This document shows positions 30,510-42,889 of a stretch of DNA of 64,000 bases, piece after piece. The notes below the pieces were generated by a model, which ran no database searches, was not told the DNA's origin, and worked only from the letters and a program-made list of their open reading frames with translations. Source of the stretch: Dichetophora obliterata. Its lineage: Eukaryota > Arthropoda > Insecta > Diptera > Sciomyzidae. The translations under genes and the position numbers were made by a program. The stretch lies in assembly GCA_963920525.1 (NCBI GenBank), contig OY986435.1, positions 220,130,899 through 220,194,898 of the forward strand, in the 5' to 3' direction. Position 1 is the first letter of the stretch; each line of letters starts with the position of its first letter.

Positions 30510-30900
30510 TTACAAATCAATATCGCTGGATTCACTTATTGATGAGTGTGCGAGGCAATTATTGAGTGGTTTCGGCTGTGGCGTCTCTGGTACCTCCATC
30601 AAACCGATTAGGTCAGGAGCTAGTGCAGATTTTATTGTGTAAAGTCTGATGTTTGATATAAAAATGTCTGAAGAAATAAGAAGAGCGTGCAACAAATATT
30701 ATTATTTATGCCTCGTCTCCAAAGCCACTTCGCTCAGCTGTCCTATTAGAAGTAAGAGAGTATTCATCACGTCTGCTTGACAGAAGTCTTCGTCCTTGTA
30801 TTGTAAAGTCTGCTTGAACCGCGAATACTAACTCTTGTGAAGTGTGACGGGCAGCCAGATGCTTCGTTCTGTTCTTTTTCATAGCTAAACTCAACGCGTT
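30510..30900 (-). pseudogene. C-terminal remnant of the GNTARRF transposase-like family
   Basis: LLISSDIFISNIR (minus strand, ~30690-30640) matches, from memory, the conserved C-terminal 'LLISSDP.IS' motif of the same uncharacterised family as the pseudogene at 11058-13212. An upstream minus-strand frame (30894-30706) is joined only by stops. The two remnants are 17 kb apart, so they are separate copies. Confidence 0.45.
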
Positions 30901-31740
30901 GATGGGTACTCACAAGGTATCATAAAGTCATATAACATACGTTGAAATCAAAAATATACAATTAGTGTGAACAAACCTTCATAATTTATTGTGCTATGTG
31001 AAGTCTCAATCAGCTGATAAATATATAACGGAAATAAATATTTGTAATCGCAATGCCAAAAGAAAGCGAAAAGAACAAAATAATAGCCGGTTTGTGCGAA
31101 AAACATATTTTGGACATTATAACAGCTAATTGATTAGGGGGCGTCCATTAATTACGTGAGGTGATTTTTGCAATTTTTTGACTCCCCCTAGTGAGATATC
31201 GTGAGATTTGGCTCGACCCCCTCCCCCCCTCTAATCACACGTGAGATTGTTCAAAATGCGTGTTTTCAGTGTAAATATGTTAATCATTGCTTCATTATGT
31301 TGGATTTATTAAAAAAACTCATAATTTATTTCATTATTATTATTTAGTTTAGTCTCTAATTGAGACTATAATTTAAGACTACTGAGATCGTAGTTTAAAA
31401 TGACAATGAAAAAAATCGAACAATAAAATATCTATTAAGTAAAAGTAAGTCATTTAAAATGAGAACTTCTAAAATTGGTGAAGGAATTATTCATTCTAAT
31501 TCAGTCCATGGGGACTCATGTGCGGTCTCGAGAGTGATTACTGGAACCAGCATGTCCATGTGATTTTCGGTAAAACCATCTGCTCCTTTAAGCCACCGTT
31601 ATCGTTTGCACACAGAAGCTTATTAGCTCGACGTAAGATGATCCGTGAAGGTCTACTTTGCGCGCTGGTGCACGGTGGACTGAGCGCCGATGCTCTGCAG
31701 CTCTTGTGATGGATGAAAACTTAATATCGCATCTTTTTTC
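30901..31740. other. Intergenic with TE-end-like sequence
   Basis: GGGCGTCCATTAATTACGTG near 31140 followed by CTCCCCCTAGTGAGATATCGTG resembles a widespread insect DNA-element end, but no second end was found. The 63-codon ORF at 31518-31709 has an ordinary composition and no recognised motif. Confidence 0.35.
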
Positions 31741-31742
31741 TA

Positions 31743-33027
31743 TTGGGGGTTGGAATTAGTTTTAAAGGTTTTCTAAGAGATGGCGTAACAATCAATAGAT
31801 CGCATCGGGCACACCTGTGACTATATTCATTTCAAAGCACATTGTCTAAGCTTCATTTTTCAGTATGTGTCATTCCACTGAAGTGTAAACAACATATATT
31901 TTTTTCTCTGTGAACATGTCGACTTTCGTTCCAACAAAACGCAATTTGCGGGAAGGTTTACTTTTGTGCTTCCATTTGAAGAAAAAAGCGGTTGAAGCAC
32001 AACGCACGCTTACTGAGGCTTACGGGGACTATGCTCCATCGATTTCTACTTGTGAGTACTGGTTCCGTCGGTTTAAAAGTGGTGATTTTGATACGGAAGA
32101 CAAAGAGCGTCCGGGCCAGCCGAAAAAGTTTGAAGATGAGGAATTGGAGGCTTTGCTCTATGAAGACCCGTGTCAAACCCTTCAAGAATTGTAAGAATCA
32201 TTGGGAGTCGACTTATCAACGGTCGGCAAACGCTTGAAGGCCATGGGAATGATTCAAAAGCAAGGAAATTGGGTGCCGTACCAGTTGAAGCCGAGAGACG
32301 TTGAACGGCGATTTTGCATGTGCGAACAACTGCTTCAACGGCATAAAAGGAAGAGTTTTTTGCATCGTATTGTCACTGGCGATGAAAAGTGCATCCATTA
32401 CGATAATCCTAAGCGAAAAAAATCGTGGGGACCACCCGGCCATGCATCAACATATAGGACCAAGCCGAATATTCATGGCGCCAAGCTTATGCTGTGTATT
32501 TGGTGGGATCAGAAGGGTGTCGTGTACTATGAGCTGCTAAAACCTAACGAAACCATCACTGGGGAACGTTACCAACAACAATTGATACAATTGAGCCGAG
32601 CATTAAAGGTTAAACGGCCGGAATATGCCAAAAGACACGACAAAGTGGTTTTTCAACATGACAACGCACGGCCACATGTTGCAAGAACCGTCAAGGAAAC
32701 ATTGGAGGCGCTGAATTGGGATGTGCTACCCCACCCGCCTTATAGCCCAGACATAGCCCCTTCCGACTACCACCTATTCAGATCGATGACGCATGGCTTG
32801 GCTGAGCAGCGCTTCACTTCTTACGAGGATACCAAAAAATGGGTCGATTCGTGGATTGCCTCAAAAGACGAATCGTTCTTCCGGCGCGGAATCCATATGC
32901 TGCCAGAAAGATGGGAAAATGTTGTAGCTAACGATGGACAATACTTTGAATAATATACATTGTACCGTTGTTTCTAAATAAATACTCCAAAACCGAAAAA
33001 AAACCTTTAAAATTAATTTCAACCCCA
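31743..33027 (+). mobile_element. mariner transposon, copy 2 (full length)
   Basis: TTGGGGGTTGGAATTA at 31743 with TA on its left. The right TIR (AAATTAATTTCAACCCCA) is slightly eroded and followed by TA at 33028. Length 1285 bp, the usual mariner size. By eye it is nearly identical to copy 1 at 13263 in opposite orientation. Confidence 0.95.
31916..32953 (+). pseudogene. mariner transposase (DD34D) with one nonsense codon
   Basis: From the ATG at 31916 (MSTFVPTKRNLREGLLLCFH) the frame runs about 92 codons to TAA at 32192-32194, where copy 1 has TCA. After the stop the same frame continues to 32953 without another break. It has the HTH region, WVPYQLKPRD, VTGDEKC, QHDNARPH (second Asp intact) and SPDIAPSDYHLF. 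Copy 1 has Trp where this copy has Cys after GDEK. Length without the stop would be ~345 residues, normal for mariner. Inactive as it stands unless the stop is read through. Confidence 0.95.
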
Positions 33028-33029
33028 TA

Positions 33030-34850
33030 CATTTTTTAGAAACCCCAACAAATGTCTTCATTTTGCAAGAATATACTCCAGTTAATGGTTTTGCTGTAAA
33101 GCTTTTTAAATTTGCCTTAAAACGATATGCACTAATATAGATTTATCAAAATTTTTTGACCGATTTTGTACATCTATTGCAAACATTTGAACAAAATCAA
33201 TATACCACAACCTTTGCACATTTGGGCATCTGTGAACTTTAGCGAATTATGTAGCGACCACGAAAAAGCATATTATGTATTCAAAAATAGAAAAATATAA
33301 TTTTATATTTCAATACCTTTCCTGGTTAACATGTCAAACAAATATGTCATAAAAAACTATACATAAAATCTACTAAAATTTGTTAAATTGAAGTATAAGT
33401 TTTAAAATTAAAAATTATTAAATATGGTGACAAGACATAACCCCAAATTTCAATTTTGGGATTGCGTCCTCTTATTTTGCGGAACACCAAACACTACAAA
33501 ACACCAACTGGAGGTTTTGACCGCTTGGGAGATTGCACAATGTTTTGTCACCATTCCGTACAAGGCAATTCAATTTTTTTTATTATGAAATTTATTTTGG
33601 GATTACATCCTTTTTTTTTGGGCTTATGACCTGTTTGAAACTGGACATAATCCCAAAATCAATTTTTGGAATTATGTCCATAATGAAAATAAAATTATTC
33701 CAATAAAAGCAATTTCACTTATTAAAAGAAAAAACATTGTTACTCAGCAATTTTTTACGCAGCTAAAAACTCACGTTCTACTGACACGCAATTCTAGTAA
33801 GCATTGAAGAAGCTGCAAGTTTTGAATATGCTTAATTGGATATCTGAGAATATCGGCATCGTGTTTTACCGTTATTCTATTAAATTTTTTTTACTCAAAG
33901 TAGCCATTAAATTTGAATTTTACAACACTGTGTGACGGATATTTTTCTTGGCACATTTCTCAGAACTTCTTTTTTGTATCTGCTTAATAAAAGTCTTGCT
34001 ACGATGATGCTAAAAAAAAAACTCACTTTCACGTGTCTGAAATTTCAATTTTTAATGCCATATGTGGCGCCACCAACATTTCATTCATATCCTTTTTCTA
34101 CCCATTTTTTGTTCTGTTTTTGCTCTCTAGTTTTTTCTGCCTCCTGTTTATTTATAGATCCCTTAAATTTTCCACGCTGCAAAGTCACAAGATTTTGGCA
34201 AATTTTACTTTTCAGTCTTTTTTCATTACAAATTTTGATTTGTTGCTGTATGCATTGATAATATTACCTTAATTTGCAATAAACTTGAATTTTTTTAAAC
34301 CTATACAAAACATGACAAGAATGCCAAAATGAATGATTTTGTTAGGTTAATATTCTTTCTTTGTATTTTGCCTTTTTGCAAAGTCCTGGAAGCAAAATCA
34401 GTCAACAAAATCTGACAATTTGGAAAAATTGTGCAAAGAAAAAGCTTTGCTCTAAAACTAATGTTGATTTTCCGCTCATAAGCTGTTCAAGTCATGTATT
34501 TCACTTATCTCATGTTTTTCGTACAATTGCATTGAAAAGTTTTAAAGACAATGAAGATAAGTCATAAAGTTGTAAATATTTTGTCAGAGTTATTAAGGGC
34601 AGGTTCTCACCTAAAGGTTCAAAAACACGGTGATGTTATTGAGTTATTTTTACAGTTGGAAGCAGTTGCATACGCAGGGGGTTTTTTGGGGGTTAAAACC
34701 ACCATCCCCTGAAATGAACGAATTTTAATGAGCTTCGAGAAAAACACTCAGCACAACATGGCAGCCGTTGTGTGTTTATGTTCACGACAAAGATCTTTAG
34801 ATGACATTGCAGATTAGAAAAAAAAAATTAAAAGACTAAATTTAAAACTT
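33030..34850. other. Intergenic with a palindromic repeat cluster
   Basis: Between 33420 and 33690 the motifs GACATAA.CCCAAA..TCAATTTTGGGATT and their inverses recur several times (33438, 33460, 33600, 33640, 33660). Elsewhere only short ORFs are seen. Confidence 0.45.
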
Positions 34851-34853
34851 TTA

Positions 34854-35438
34854 GGGCCGTTTTCTCAATGTCCGGCTAGTCAAGCTCTTAACCGGGAGTT
34901 AGCTAACCGTACGATAACTAAAAAAACAGTTTCCTTTTCACCAAGTTTCGGTTAATTAACTGTCGGTTAAGTCATTAATTGTGAATTTTTTCAATTGTGA
35001 ATACGCTAAACTGCATATCAGCTGATTACGCTTCGTTATTATTTTATTTTTGATGTGAAAGTCTTAAATATCTAACAAGGACTAATTAATAAATAATTTA
35101 AAAATGGAACAGAATGCCGAACTTCAGTGCATATGAAGAAAGTGCAGTACTCTTCCACGTAATCACGCCTATGCGCATATGTCCATTTTCTATTCTGGTT
35201 CAAATTCAAGCTAGAAAAAAAAAGAAATCCTCGAAATTCTATTCATTTTTAATTATAACATATATAATTATTTTGTACACTACACAGCTTTTCTTCCGAT
35301 TAGCAACTAACCGGAACCTCAACTTGCCGTTATCTTAATCGGCACTTAAGACCTAACCGAACATTGAGAAAATGCTTTTTTGCTAACTGCCGGTTAAAGT
35401 TCCGATTAGTGCTTAACCGGACATTGAGAAAACGGCCC
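34854..35438. mobile_element. Harbinger-like (Tourist-type) MITE, TTA target duplication
   Basis: GGGCCGTTTTCTCAATGTCC at 34854 and its exact inverse ending at 35438, both flanked by TTA. A 3-bp TTA/TAA duplication with a GGGCC start fits PIF/Harbinger MITEs. Length 585 bp. Inside, GGTTA / TAACC motifs recur many times, and AACATTGAGAAAA is repeated at ~35365, forming a nested second copy of the terminus. Confidence 0.88.
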
Positions 35439-35671
35439 TTATTGTGAAAAGACTATAATATATCGGTCATTCCATGTCAAATCGGAAGCTTTTGTCCAAA
35501 AACTTATTTTGATGTTTCCAATTTTTTCAAATTTTTCACGTCGTTAGAACTTTAAAAACAAAAAAGAATTTTTTTTGCAGTTATACACAGTGAAAAATTA
35601 AAAAGAAAATCAGAAATTGTCATTCAAACATGTAGTCAAACAACTATATCTTCTAAACCGTTAGTCCTACA

Positions 35672-36262
35672 CAGGGCCGCATTAACCGTGTCGGGGCCCC
35701 TAGGCAATGCAATTCCCAGGGGCCCTTTACCCTCTTCTAACTTTCAAAAATATTCTTTTTTTTTCTACCACAATGCAATTATATTCATAATAACAGATAT
35801 TTTTGACTACATTGAAGGTTTGCCATCATCCTAAATAATACAACAAATTAAAGGAAGTTAAGCGTATTTTTTTATTAAATATAACAAAATGCAGTACAAT
35901 TTCGGGTGGTTGGTGTTTTTAAAACGAAACCAGTTTTGTAAAGTACAATATGTTTAAATATTAACTGTTCTCACTTTTTTAGACGCAAAATCGTTTAAAT
36001 CATCTTGAAAATTGATTTTTTCCGATACATCATTTTCAGTCGCCATTATAGCAAATGCATTTTGGTTCTGCGGCATTGAAAAACGAAGACAGTTTTTTAT
36101 TAGTTTTAATTTAGAAGAACTACGTTCACCCGTGGCGTTTGATATCATAAGACTTCTATATATTTGTGATGCTATCATTTTATTCGGAAAAGTTGATTGA
36201 GCCATATTATCCAAAATCAATTTATGTGATTCCTCGGCCGTTGCAATTTTGTCTTTCCCCAC
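35672..36262 (-). pseudogene. hAT transposase C-terminal fragment with one element end
   Basis: Minus-strand frame 36262-35954 contains FPNKMIASQIYRSLMISNAT, GERSSSKLKLIKNCLR and QNAFAIMATENDVSEKI. This is the C-terminal dimerisation region of hAT (ZMYM/DUF4371-type) transposases, where SNASGERSFS is the usual motif. The catalytic and BED regions are missing. On its downstream side CAGGGCCGCATTAACCGTGT at 35672 looks like the hAT terminus. The fragment is 5' truncated. Confidence 0.8.
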
Positions 36263-36428
36263 ATCTACTTATTGAAAAAAAGAACCTGAAATTTACAAGT
36301 AAAATTTGAAGAGCAAGCATTTTAAGGGACCACTAAAGTTTTTTAAGCGAAAAAACTCTGTATTAAAAGTTTTATTTTAAAGTGACTGTTTATTTTAGGT
36401 AATTTTTTGTTTTAACTTTATAATCACA

Positions 36429-39400
36429 TTTTTTTTTTTTTTTTTAGACTGAACCAACGCTCAGGGGATGCCCCCTATAAATGCGTAAGCATTGTGTTGA
36501 TTCGGAAGATGGGTGATAGTTAGTTGGAGGGTGGATAGATGGAGTAGTGTCGGTGAAGATTTGTTTTGAATTTGCACAGCTCAAAACTGCCGGGAAACAC
36601 GCTCGCAGGGAGACTATTCCACAACTTAACCGCGCGACTAAAGAACGAATTATCGCGGTAATGCGAGGTTCTATTAGGCATCGATGCTATGGTAAAGGGG
36701 TGGGCTTGGACAGCTGCCCGAGTGGACCTGGGAAACACACGAGCTGGTGGCGTCAGGCCATGTATCTCCCTTGAACACTTCCCATGGTAATACCTATACA
36801 GAAGGCTTAGGCAACCTACATTACGTCGATGCTCAAGAGAGTTGAGAGAGGATGAAATACTTTCATCTCCTATCAAATATATCGCACGACGTTGAATTCG
36901 GTCCAGAAGCTCCAAATAAGATCTTGAAGCCCCTGCCCAAATGTGCGAATTGTACTCCATTTTCGGCCTAATATATGAGGTGTAGATCATGCGAAGATCA
37001 GCTGAAGTGAAATATTTTTTGCACCGTTTTAGAAAACCTAGGCACTTGCCCGCTTCTTTCGACACATCGAAAATATGATCATTCCAACGAAGATCACATT
37101 GGATCGATATGCCCAGAACGTCAAGAGCGGCTGATTCCACAAGATCCACACCATTCATATTGAGGGGTGCTAAGGGGCAATCCATCCGCTTGTGGGTTAA
37201 CAGACAACACTGGGTCTTGCTTGCATTGAACTCTACTCTATTAGCAAGACCCCACTCGGAGATTTTTTGTAGATCATTAAGGAGTGTGTCATTCATAGTT
37301 TGCCTTTTTCTCTCAATCTCCATAGAGCTTGGGCGTTTTTTGAATGAATATGAATGACAAATGCTGCTGTCGTCCGCAAACGAATGAATTGGGTTATGCG
37401 TCAACGACAGAAGGTCGTTGATAAAAACCAGAAACAAGGTTGGCGATAGAACTGAACCCTGCGGTACTCCTGCGTTGATGGCGTGCTTCTCGGACGAAAT
37501 ACCGTCAACTACGACTCGAATCGTTCTGTCCTTGAGAAAACACGTGATCCATCGAGCAAAATTACTACCAAAACCATATGCAGCAAGTTTTGACACGAGC
37601 GCTTTATGCCACACTCGGTCGAACGCTTTTGAAATATCCAGAGCAACAACCCTGCTCTCGCCGAAAAAGTGAACGCTTTTATTCCATTCTTCGGTTAAGA
37701 ACGCCATAAGATCACCAGTAGAGCGAGCCCTACGGAAACCATATTGACGATCACTAAGCAGTTGGTTGAGCTCCAGATAGTTCATGATGTTAAAGTTTAT
37801 GATGTTTTCCATAACTTTGGAAAGCGTAGAGCATATCGCAATGGGTCGGTAGTTTGCAGGGTTCGTGGCATCACCCTTTTTAGGTACCGGCTGGACATTT
37901 GCCACCTTCCAACAAGATGGAAATATTCCTGTTCTGTAGGAGATGTTGAAAAGGTTGCGCAAAGGCCGAGCCAGCGAAGAAGCACACATTTTAAGCACAA
38001 TTGGCGGTATGCCATCAGGACCAGAGGCTTTGTTAACGTTGAGATTTGTAAGGACCCTTTTAACTGCTCTCGTTCTAAAGTATATCTCCTGCATTGCAGA
38101 AGATCCACCCTCAACAAAGGGCAGTGGCTGATTGCTATCCGAGAGAGTGGAATTTTGTGCAAACAATCTAGCCAATAGGTTCGCTTTATCAGCCGAGTCA
38201 GTGAAGATTTGGTCATCTTTTAAAAGAGCTGGAATCGATGACGATGTCTGGTTCTTAACTCTTTTAACAAATGACCAAAAATTTTTGCTCCCTTTGGGGC
38301 AGAGAAGAACCTGTTCTCGAATGCGAGCTTCGTGCAGAAACTTTTCGCGTTTTAAAATTGCATTGCAGCGATTCCTTGCCTCGATGCGAAGTCTTTTAGT
38401 ATCAGTATTCTTGTTAGAACGCCAATTCTGAAAAGCTTCGTCTTTGGACCTGACTGCAATCCTGCAAGTCTCATTAAACCATGACTGGTCTTTTGGTTTA
38501 ATGCTTCTCATCTTATTGGGGATGAAAGACCGCATACCCAATAGAATAATTTCTTGTACCATGACAGCCGCGGCATTCACATTTCTATCAGAGAAACATA
38601 ATTTCCAATTGAAGCTGCGATAAAAATTATTTAACGCAGTCCAATTTGCCCTTCCATAAAACCATGCAGTCCTCTTCGGGGCTTTAGGCGTAGAGGTGCA
38701 GGGGTTAGAATATGGAAAAACAGCGGATATGGTACAATGGTCCGAGTTACCAAGAGGTGCGTTGACACTCACATCATATTTTTCATGATGTGAAGTCAGA
38801 AAAAGGTCAAGGATATTATGGCTTTGCAAATCACTTTGGGGGAAAAAAGTGGGTTCCTTCACTAGTTGAATCAGTTGGTTCGATTCAGCAAATAGCTCAA
38901 CATATTGTCCAACAGGTGTCAATGGGCCCGAGTGACGTAACCAAGCCGGGTTGTGGACATTGAAATCGCCTGCTACAACGATCTCACTGTCAGGAAACAA
39001 CCCCAAAATATGCGTAATCGAATCAGAGAGAGAGTCCAGTTTGTTAAAAGTGGGCTCCCTTCCTAGATTCGGACTTCTATAAATAAAGCAGAAATGTAGC
39101 AAGTGAGAGCGAAGCCTGAACCTAACCCACATTGAGCTAAACTCTGGATCGGTCACGCTCAGACTCCGCTCACACTGGTACGCTACATCTGCTCTTATAA
39201 AAAGGGCAATGCCCCTATGCAAAGAAAACAATGGCAGTAAGCGACACCCAGGTATGTGAAAATCCAGTGGATCTGCATCCTCGGCCACCTGGGTCTCGCT
39301 CAGTGCCATTATTTGAGGCCTATGTAGAGTACAATGTACATAGACCGAGAAAAAATTCGCCCTCAGTCCACGAACATTGCAGAAATCTATGCGAAAATGA

Positions 39401-39900
39401 CCCGACATTTCCGCACCATGCAAAAATTAAACAAATATGGGCATATAAGGTAATTAGTTACGGCTGCAAGAGAGCTGCACAACATGAGCAATATAAAAAG
39501 TACTGAAGCAAGTGTTATGCCTTTACTTCAGCACAATTCAGCCCACTGTGCAACCCTACCTACAAACGTAACTAATGTGAAAGGATGGGGGAGTTGACGG
39601 AACCGAAAAAAACAACAATTACTTACACCGCGAGGAGCATAGAAAAGCCCCTCACATGGTCAGACAAAAAAACACCAATGTTGTCGACGGTGTTGATGCT
39701 GCTGCTGGCGGCTGGCTCTCTGCAAAACCGGTTTGCTGTTGTGTTGTTGGTTGGAGCTGCTGAGTCTTTGTTGTTTTGAACCAACTTTGTTTTTGTTTTT
39801 ATAATTATTTATTTTTGCACTGCTGTTTGTTAGTTGAGGTTTAATTTTATTTAAATTGTTTAAAATAAAAACATATAACATTTAAATTGTACACTATCGC
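36429..39900 (-). mobile_element. LINE-A copy 1: APE-type non-LTR retrotransposon
   Basis: The minus-strand element ends in poly(A) (T run 36429-36446). A short 3' UTR containing CAGGGGATGCCCC is shared with the second copy at 46867. The endonuclease-RT ORF is complete. The 5' limit is unclear; UTR-like sequence continues to at least ~39,780 and possibly ~40,040. No ORF1 was recognised, so the copy may be 5' truncated or the family may lack one. No target duplication was established. Confidence 0.9.
36520..39408 (-). CDS. LINE-A endonuclease-reverse transcriptase
   Basis: 962-residue open frame from the ATG at 39408 (MSGHFRIDFCNVRGL); the frame is open a few codons upstream only through a TTG. 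An apurinic-type endonuclease occupies about residues 1-230: LSETQ (~36), GDFNVHNPAWL (~147), GNSDHCT (~220). The reverse transcriptase follows: NYRPIAICSTLSKVMENII, LDISKAFDRVWH, AGVPQGSVLSP and the catalytic FADD (~676). The C-terminal part (IQRRAIYLIGD, RRNVGCLSLLYRYYHG, WNSLPASVF) is common to arthropod Jockey/CR1-group LINEs. I do not assign a clade. It would nick the target and copy the RNA in place. No stop or frameshift was seen, so this copy may be recently active. Confidence 0.93.
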   Translation of the reverse strand: MSGHFRIDFCNVRGLRANFFSVYVHCTLHRPQIMALSETQVAEDADPLDFHIPGCRLLPLFSLHRGIALFIRADVAYQCERSLSVTDPEFSSMWVRFRLRSHLLHFCFIYRSPNLGREPTFNKLDSLSDSITHILGLFPDSEIVVAGDFNVHNPAWLRHSGPLTPVGQYVELFAESNQLIQLVKEPTFFPQSDLQSHNILDLFLTSHHEKYDVSVNAPLGNSDHCTISAVFPYSNPCTSTPKAPKRTAWFYGRANWTALNNFYRSFNWKLCFSDRNVNAAAVMVQEIILLGMRSFIPNKMRSIKPKDQSWFNETCRIAVRSKDEAFQNWRSNKNTDTKRLRIEARNRCNAILKREKFLHEARIREQVLLCPKGSKNFWSFVKRVKNQTSSSIPALLKDDQIFTDSADKANLLARLFAQNSTLSDSNQPLPFVEGGSSAMQEIYFRTRAVKRVLTNLNVNKASGPDGIPPIVLKMCASSLARPLRNLFNISYRTGIFPSCWKVANVQPVPKKGDATNPANYRPIAICSTLSKVMENIINFNIMNYLELNQLLSDRQYGFRRARSTGDLMAFLTEEWNKSVHFFGESRVVALDISKAFDRVWHKALVSKLAAYGFGSNFARWITCFLKDRTIRVVVDGISSEKHAINAGVPQGSVLSPTLFLVFINDLLSLTHNPIHSFADDSSICHSYSFKKRPSSMEIERKRQTMNDTLLNDLQKISEWGLANRVEFNASKTQCCLLTHKRMDCPLAPLNMNGVDLVESAALDVLGISIQCDLRWNDHIFDVSKEAGKCLGFLKRCKKYFTSADLRMIYTSYIRPKMEYNSHIWAGASRSYLELLDRIQRRAIYLIGDESISSSLNSLEHRRNVGCLSLLYRYYHGKCSREIHGLTPPARVFPRSTRAAVQAHPFTIASMPNRTSHYRDNSFFSRAVKLWNSLPASVFPGSFELCKFKTNLHRHYSIYPPSN

Positions 39901-41206
39901 GGAGAATATTTAGACACGAAACACACGGAAAAACATTAAATCCACGGGACAAACAACTAGCTTTTAAAAAAATCAAATTTATGACGAGGACGGACGGACG
40001 CACGTCTACGCCCAACGAGATCACGAACGCAACTCTAATTTTTACACAAAATATTTTGAACTTTTTCGATAACCAATATAAATTATTATAGCAGGAATCG
40101 GTTGTTTACGTAAGCACCTGAAATATGCGGTGAACACGATTTTTCGGAGCTTGTTCATCTAAAGAAAAAAAAAATAATTTAGGTTCTGCTGAACCTTTTT
40201 GAGCTTCTGATCGAAGATTTTTGAAAAATGTAGATTTTTACTAAAATGGCAGGTGAAAACCCGATTTTTTATTAATAAAGTCCGTTTTTTTTAGGTTTTA
40301 AAAAAGAAAATATTTGTCAAAAAAAAAAATTGAACGATTAAAGATTACCAATTATATTTCCTTACCATGTACATAAAATTTGGTAGCGATTCTTGGCGTG
40401 GTTTTTGGATTTTGGTTTTTAATGCTATCCACCGATTTCAAGCAGCACTTTCGAGAAAAACGCGATTTTTTTATGTATAGCTTTCAGTGTATTATCTTCA
40501 GGTGTTTGTGCTTATAACTACAACAATTTTTATTTAATTGACTGCAAACTTTCGGAGAATATTTTAAGGATTCGATAAATAAAAAAAAAATTTTAATGGG
40601 CCCTCAAATAAAATCTTCCGAAGCACAGAGAACGATGAAACAAATCAATTCGCAATATTTTTATCAATAGATCATTTATTATTTTCTAGCTTTAGCTACT
40701 AGGCGAACTATAACTTTCCTAATAATTTCTATAATATCTACATAAGAAAAACTTCGGTCCTTCACACTCGTCAGCTTTTATAATATCAGATGAAATAAGT
40801 ATATAAAATAAAATCTCGTAACCAAACTTAACTGTTAACTTCAGTTTCAGTATTACATTCGCTCCACGTCTCGTCGATTTTCACAAAGCACTGGCAGACT
40901 TTACAAAAAAAATTTAGCACTCTTATCCAAATTCGTAATTTTTGAAACACAGAGCCCAGTGAAAATTTTTAAATTAAATTCACGGTCGCAAAATTCTCAA
41001 ATCGCAATTACAAAACAATTATTTCGAAACTTTTTTTATAATACAACAACGCTGCGTCGTAACGTATCCAGCGAATCCGATCGTATCCAATGCTTGTTAG
41101 ACTTTTAACACATTTCAATTGTCAGTGCACTCCGAAAAGACTGAATTTCGATTTCAATAACAATGTTCACATGCAAAAACAAAAACAAATTACGAGTGTT
41201 AGACAA
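39901..41206. other. Intergenic AT-rich sequence
   Basis: No gene recognised. GGACGGACGGACGCACGTC near 39982 could be part of the LINE-A 5' region. Confidence 0.4.
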
Positions 41207-42370
41207 TAGGGATGTGCAAGTCGAAGTCGAAATAAGTCGAAAGTCGACTTTTGCTAGATAATTTTTGACTTTTGACAATCGACTTTCTGATATTGAAAAA
41301 AGTCGAAAGTCAACTTTTACTTTCGACTTTTACTATCGACTTTTTTCATTTTAGGCAAAACAAAAATCTTAACGCTAATCTGAGAACTGTTTTCTCTAAA
41401 CTAATAGAATAGCTTTTTAACAACAAGTAAAGCTGCGTTGGCAACTCTTGATTCCATAAATGTAAAATAGTGGTCGGCAAAATTAAAAAAAAAGAGACTG
41501 TAAGTGGAAGTGTGACAAAGCAATTGCGTATCATCTGATAACGTTACACGCGTAAATAAATGTTTTAATGAAATTGTCACTATTTGAAAAGCAGTTGACA
41601 ATTGTTTTCAAAATTTATTATTTTTGAGCTTCAAATTTTGTTTTGCAAAAAAAAACATTACAGCAAACACATAGGATTATCAAGAATACTGGCTAACAAT
41701 TGTTACTTTGCCTTTGGCTGTTAATACCAATTTATATTCACAATATTCAAACTACGCTCAAATCGATTAACTTTTTTTTATAGAAAACAGGAATGTTCTG
41801 CTTTAAGTCAAATTGGCAAGAATTTAAAACGAGTCATTGAAATTACATAAAAAAATTTACGATATTGAATTGGTAAAAACATAAGCTTCATTAACACTTT
41901 TAGATCCTAGGTTCAAAAAGCACGGATTTCAAAATATCCGTGAGTGTTCTCAAGCAATCTTTCACCTTGGTAAGCTGAAGAACATAAATAAATACTACAA
42001 ATATTTATTTATTTGATCACTTCTAACATTAAAGTTTTTCTAAATGACCTTGTTATTTATTATAGTGATTTTATATGATTTAAATACAAATTCTACAACA
42101 AATGTGAGCATGTGAAGTGGGAGGAAAACTGAGAAATTGACACTTGAAATCTCATCGCCTCTGTGGTGCTTACACCCTTATGAGCACTTAATTTTTAAAA
42201 AATACTCTGCAAGAGGCAAACTTTCAATGCCTATATCTTTTAAAAGCGAGCTAACTTTGCAAAACAGTTTTAAGGTTTTGTTGGTCTAGATCAGTACCAT
42301 CGATCTGTGTTGGTCGCTTTTTCGATAGATTCCATGACCCTTGAATTGTCGCATAGTGTAATCACCGGAA
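41207..42370 (+). pseudogene. Decayed hAT element
   Basis: TAGGGATGTGCAAGTCGAAG at 41207 has the look of a hAT terminus. It is followed by many direct and inverted copies of AAGTCGA / TCGACTT up to 41345. At about 41903 the plus strand reads LDPRFKKHGFQNIRECSQ, matching the conserved hAT/ZBED motif 'LLDPRFK'. The rest is too broken to read and I could not place the second terminus. Confidence 0.6.
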
Positions 42371-42880
42371 ATTTTTAAAAGATATTAAAAAAATTAATAT
42401 TTTAAAAAATAAAAATTTGAATAAATTATTTATTTGGTTTGTTTTTTTTTTAAAAAAACTTCTTGATCACCGATAAAAAAATATGATATACTGAAGCAAA
42501 GCTTAAGCTTTGCCCAAAAATACAAAACTACAAAAAAATTTCGGTAAAGCAATATAAGAAAAAATTTGATGATAAAATTAAAAAAATTTTCTTTGTAAAA
42601 AATTTCAGGATCAAAATTTCACCAAAAACAATCAGAACGGTTTTGAAGAAAGAAAAAATAAACTAAAATAATTCCAAAATATTCCTTAAAAAATGCAATT
42701 TAATATTTGTTTTGATTTCGACACCATATTTTATAAGGTGGTTCAGGTCCTTGTATATTTTCAAAATTACCTTTAAGCGATTTCTGCAAAGGTCAGGGGG
42801 TCAAATTTTTTTGGTCTGAAGATATTTCTGTGTTCATTTAGGGTTTAACTCTTGGAAAGTTGACGAGCACCAAAGTATTT
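42371..42880. other. AT-rich sequence, nothing recognised
   Basis: Homopolymeric A and T runs and no motif. Confidence 0.4.
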
Positions 42881-42889
42881 TAACAGTTT

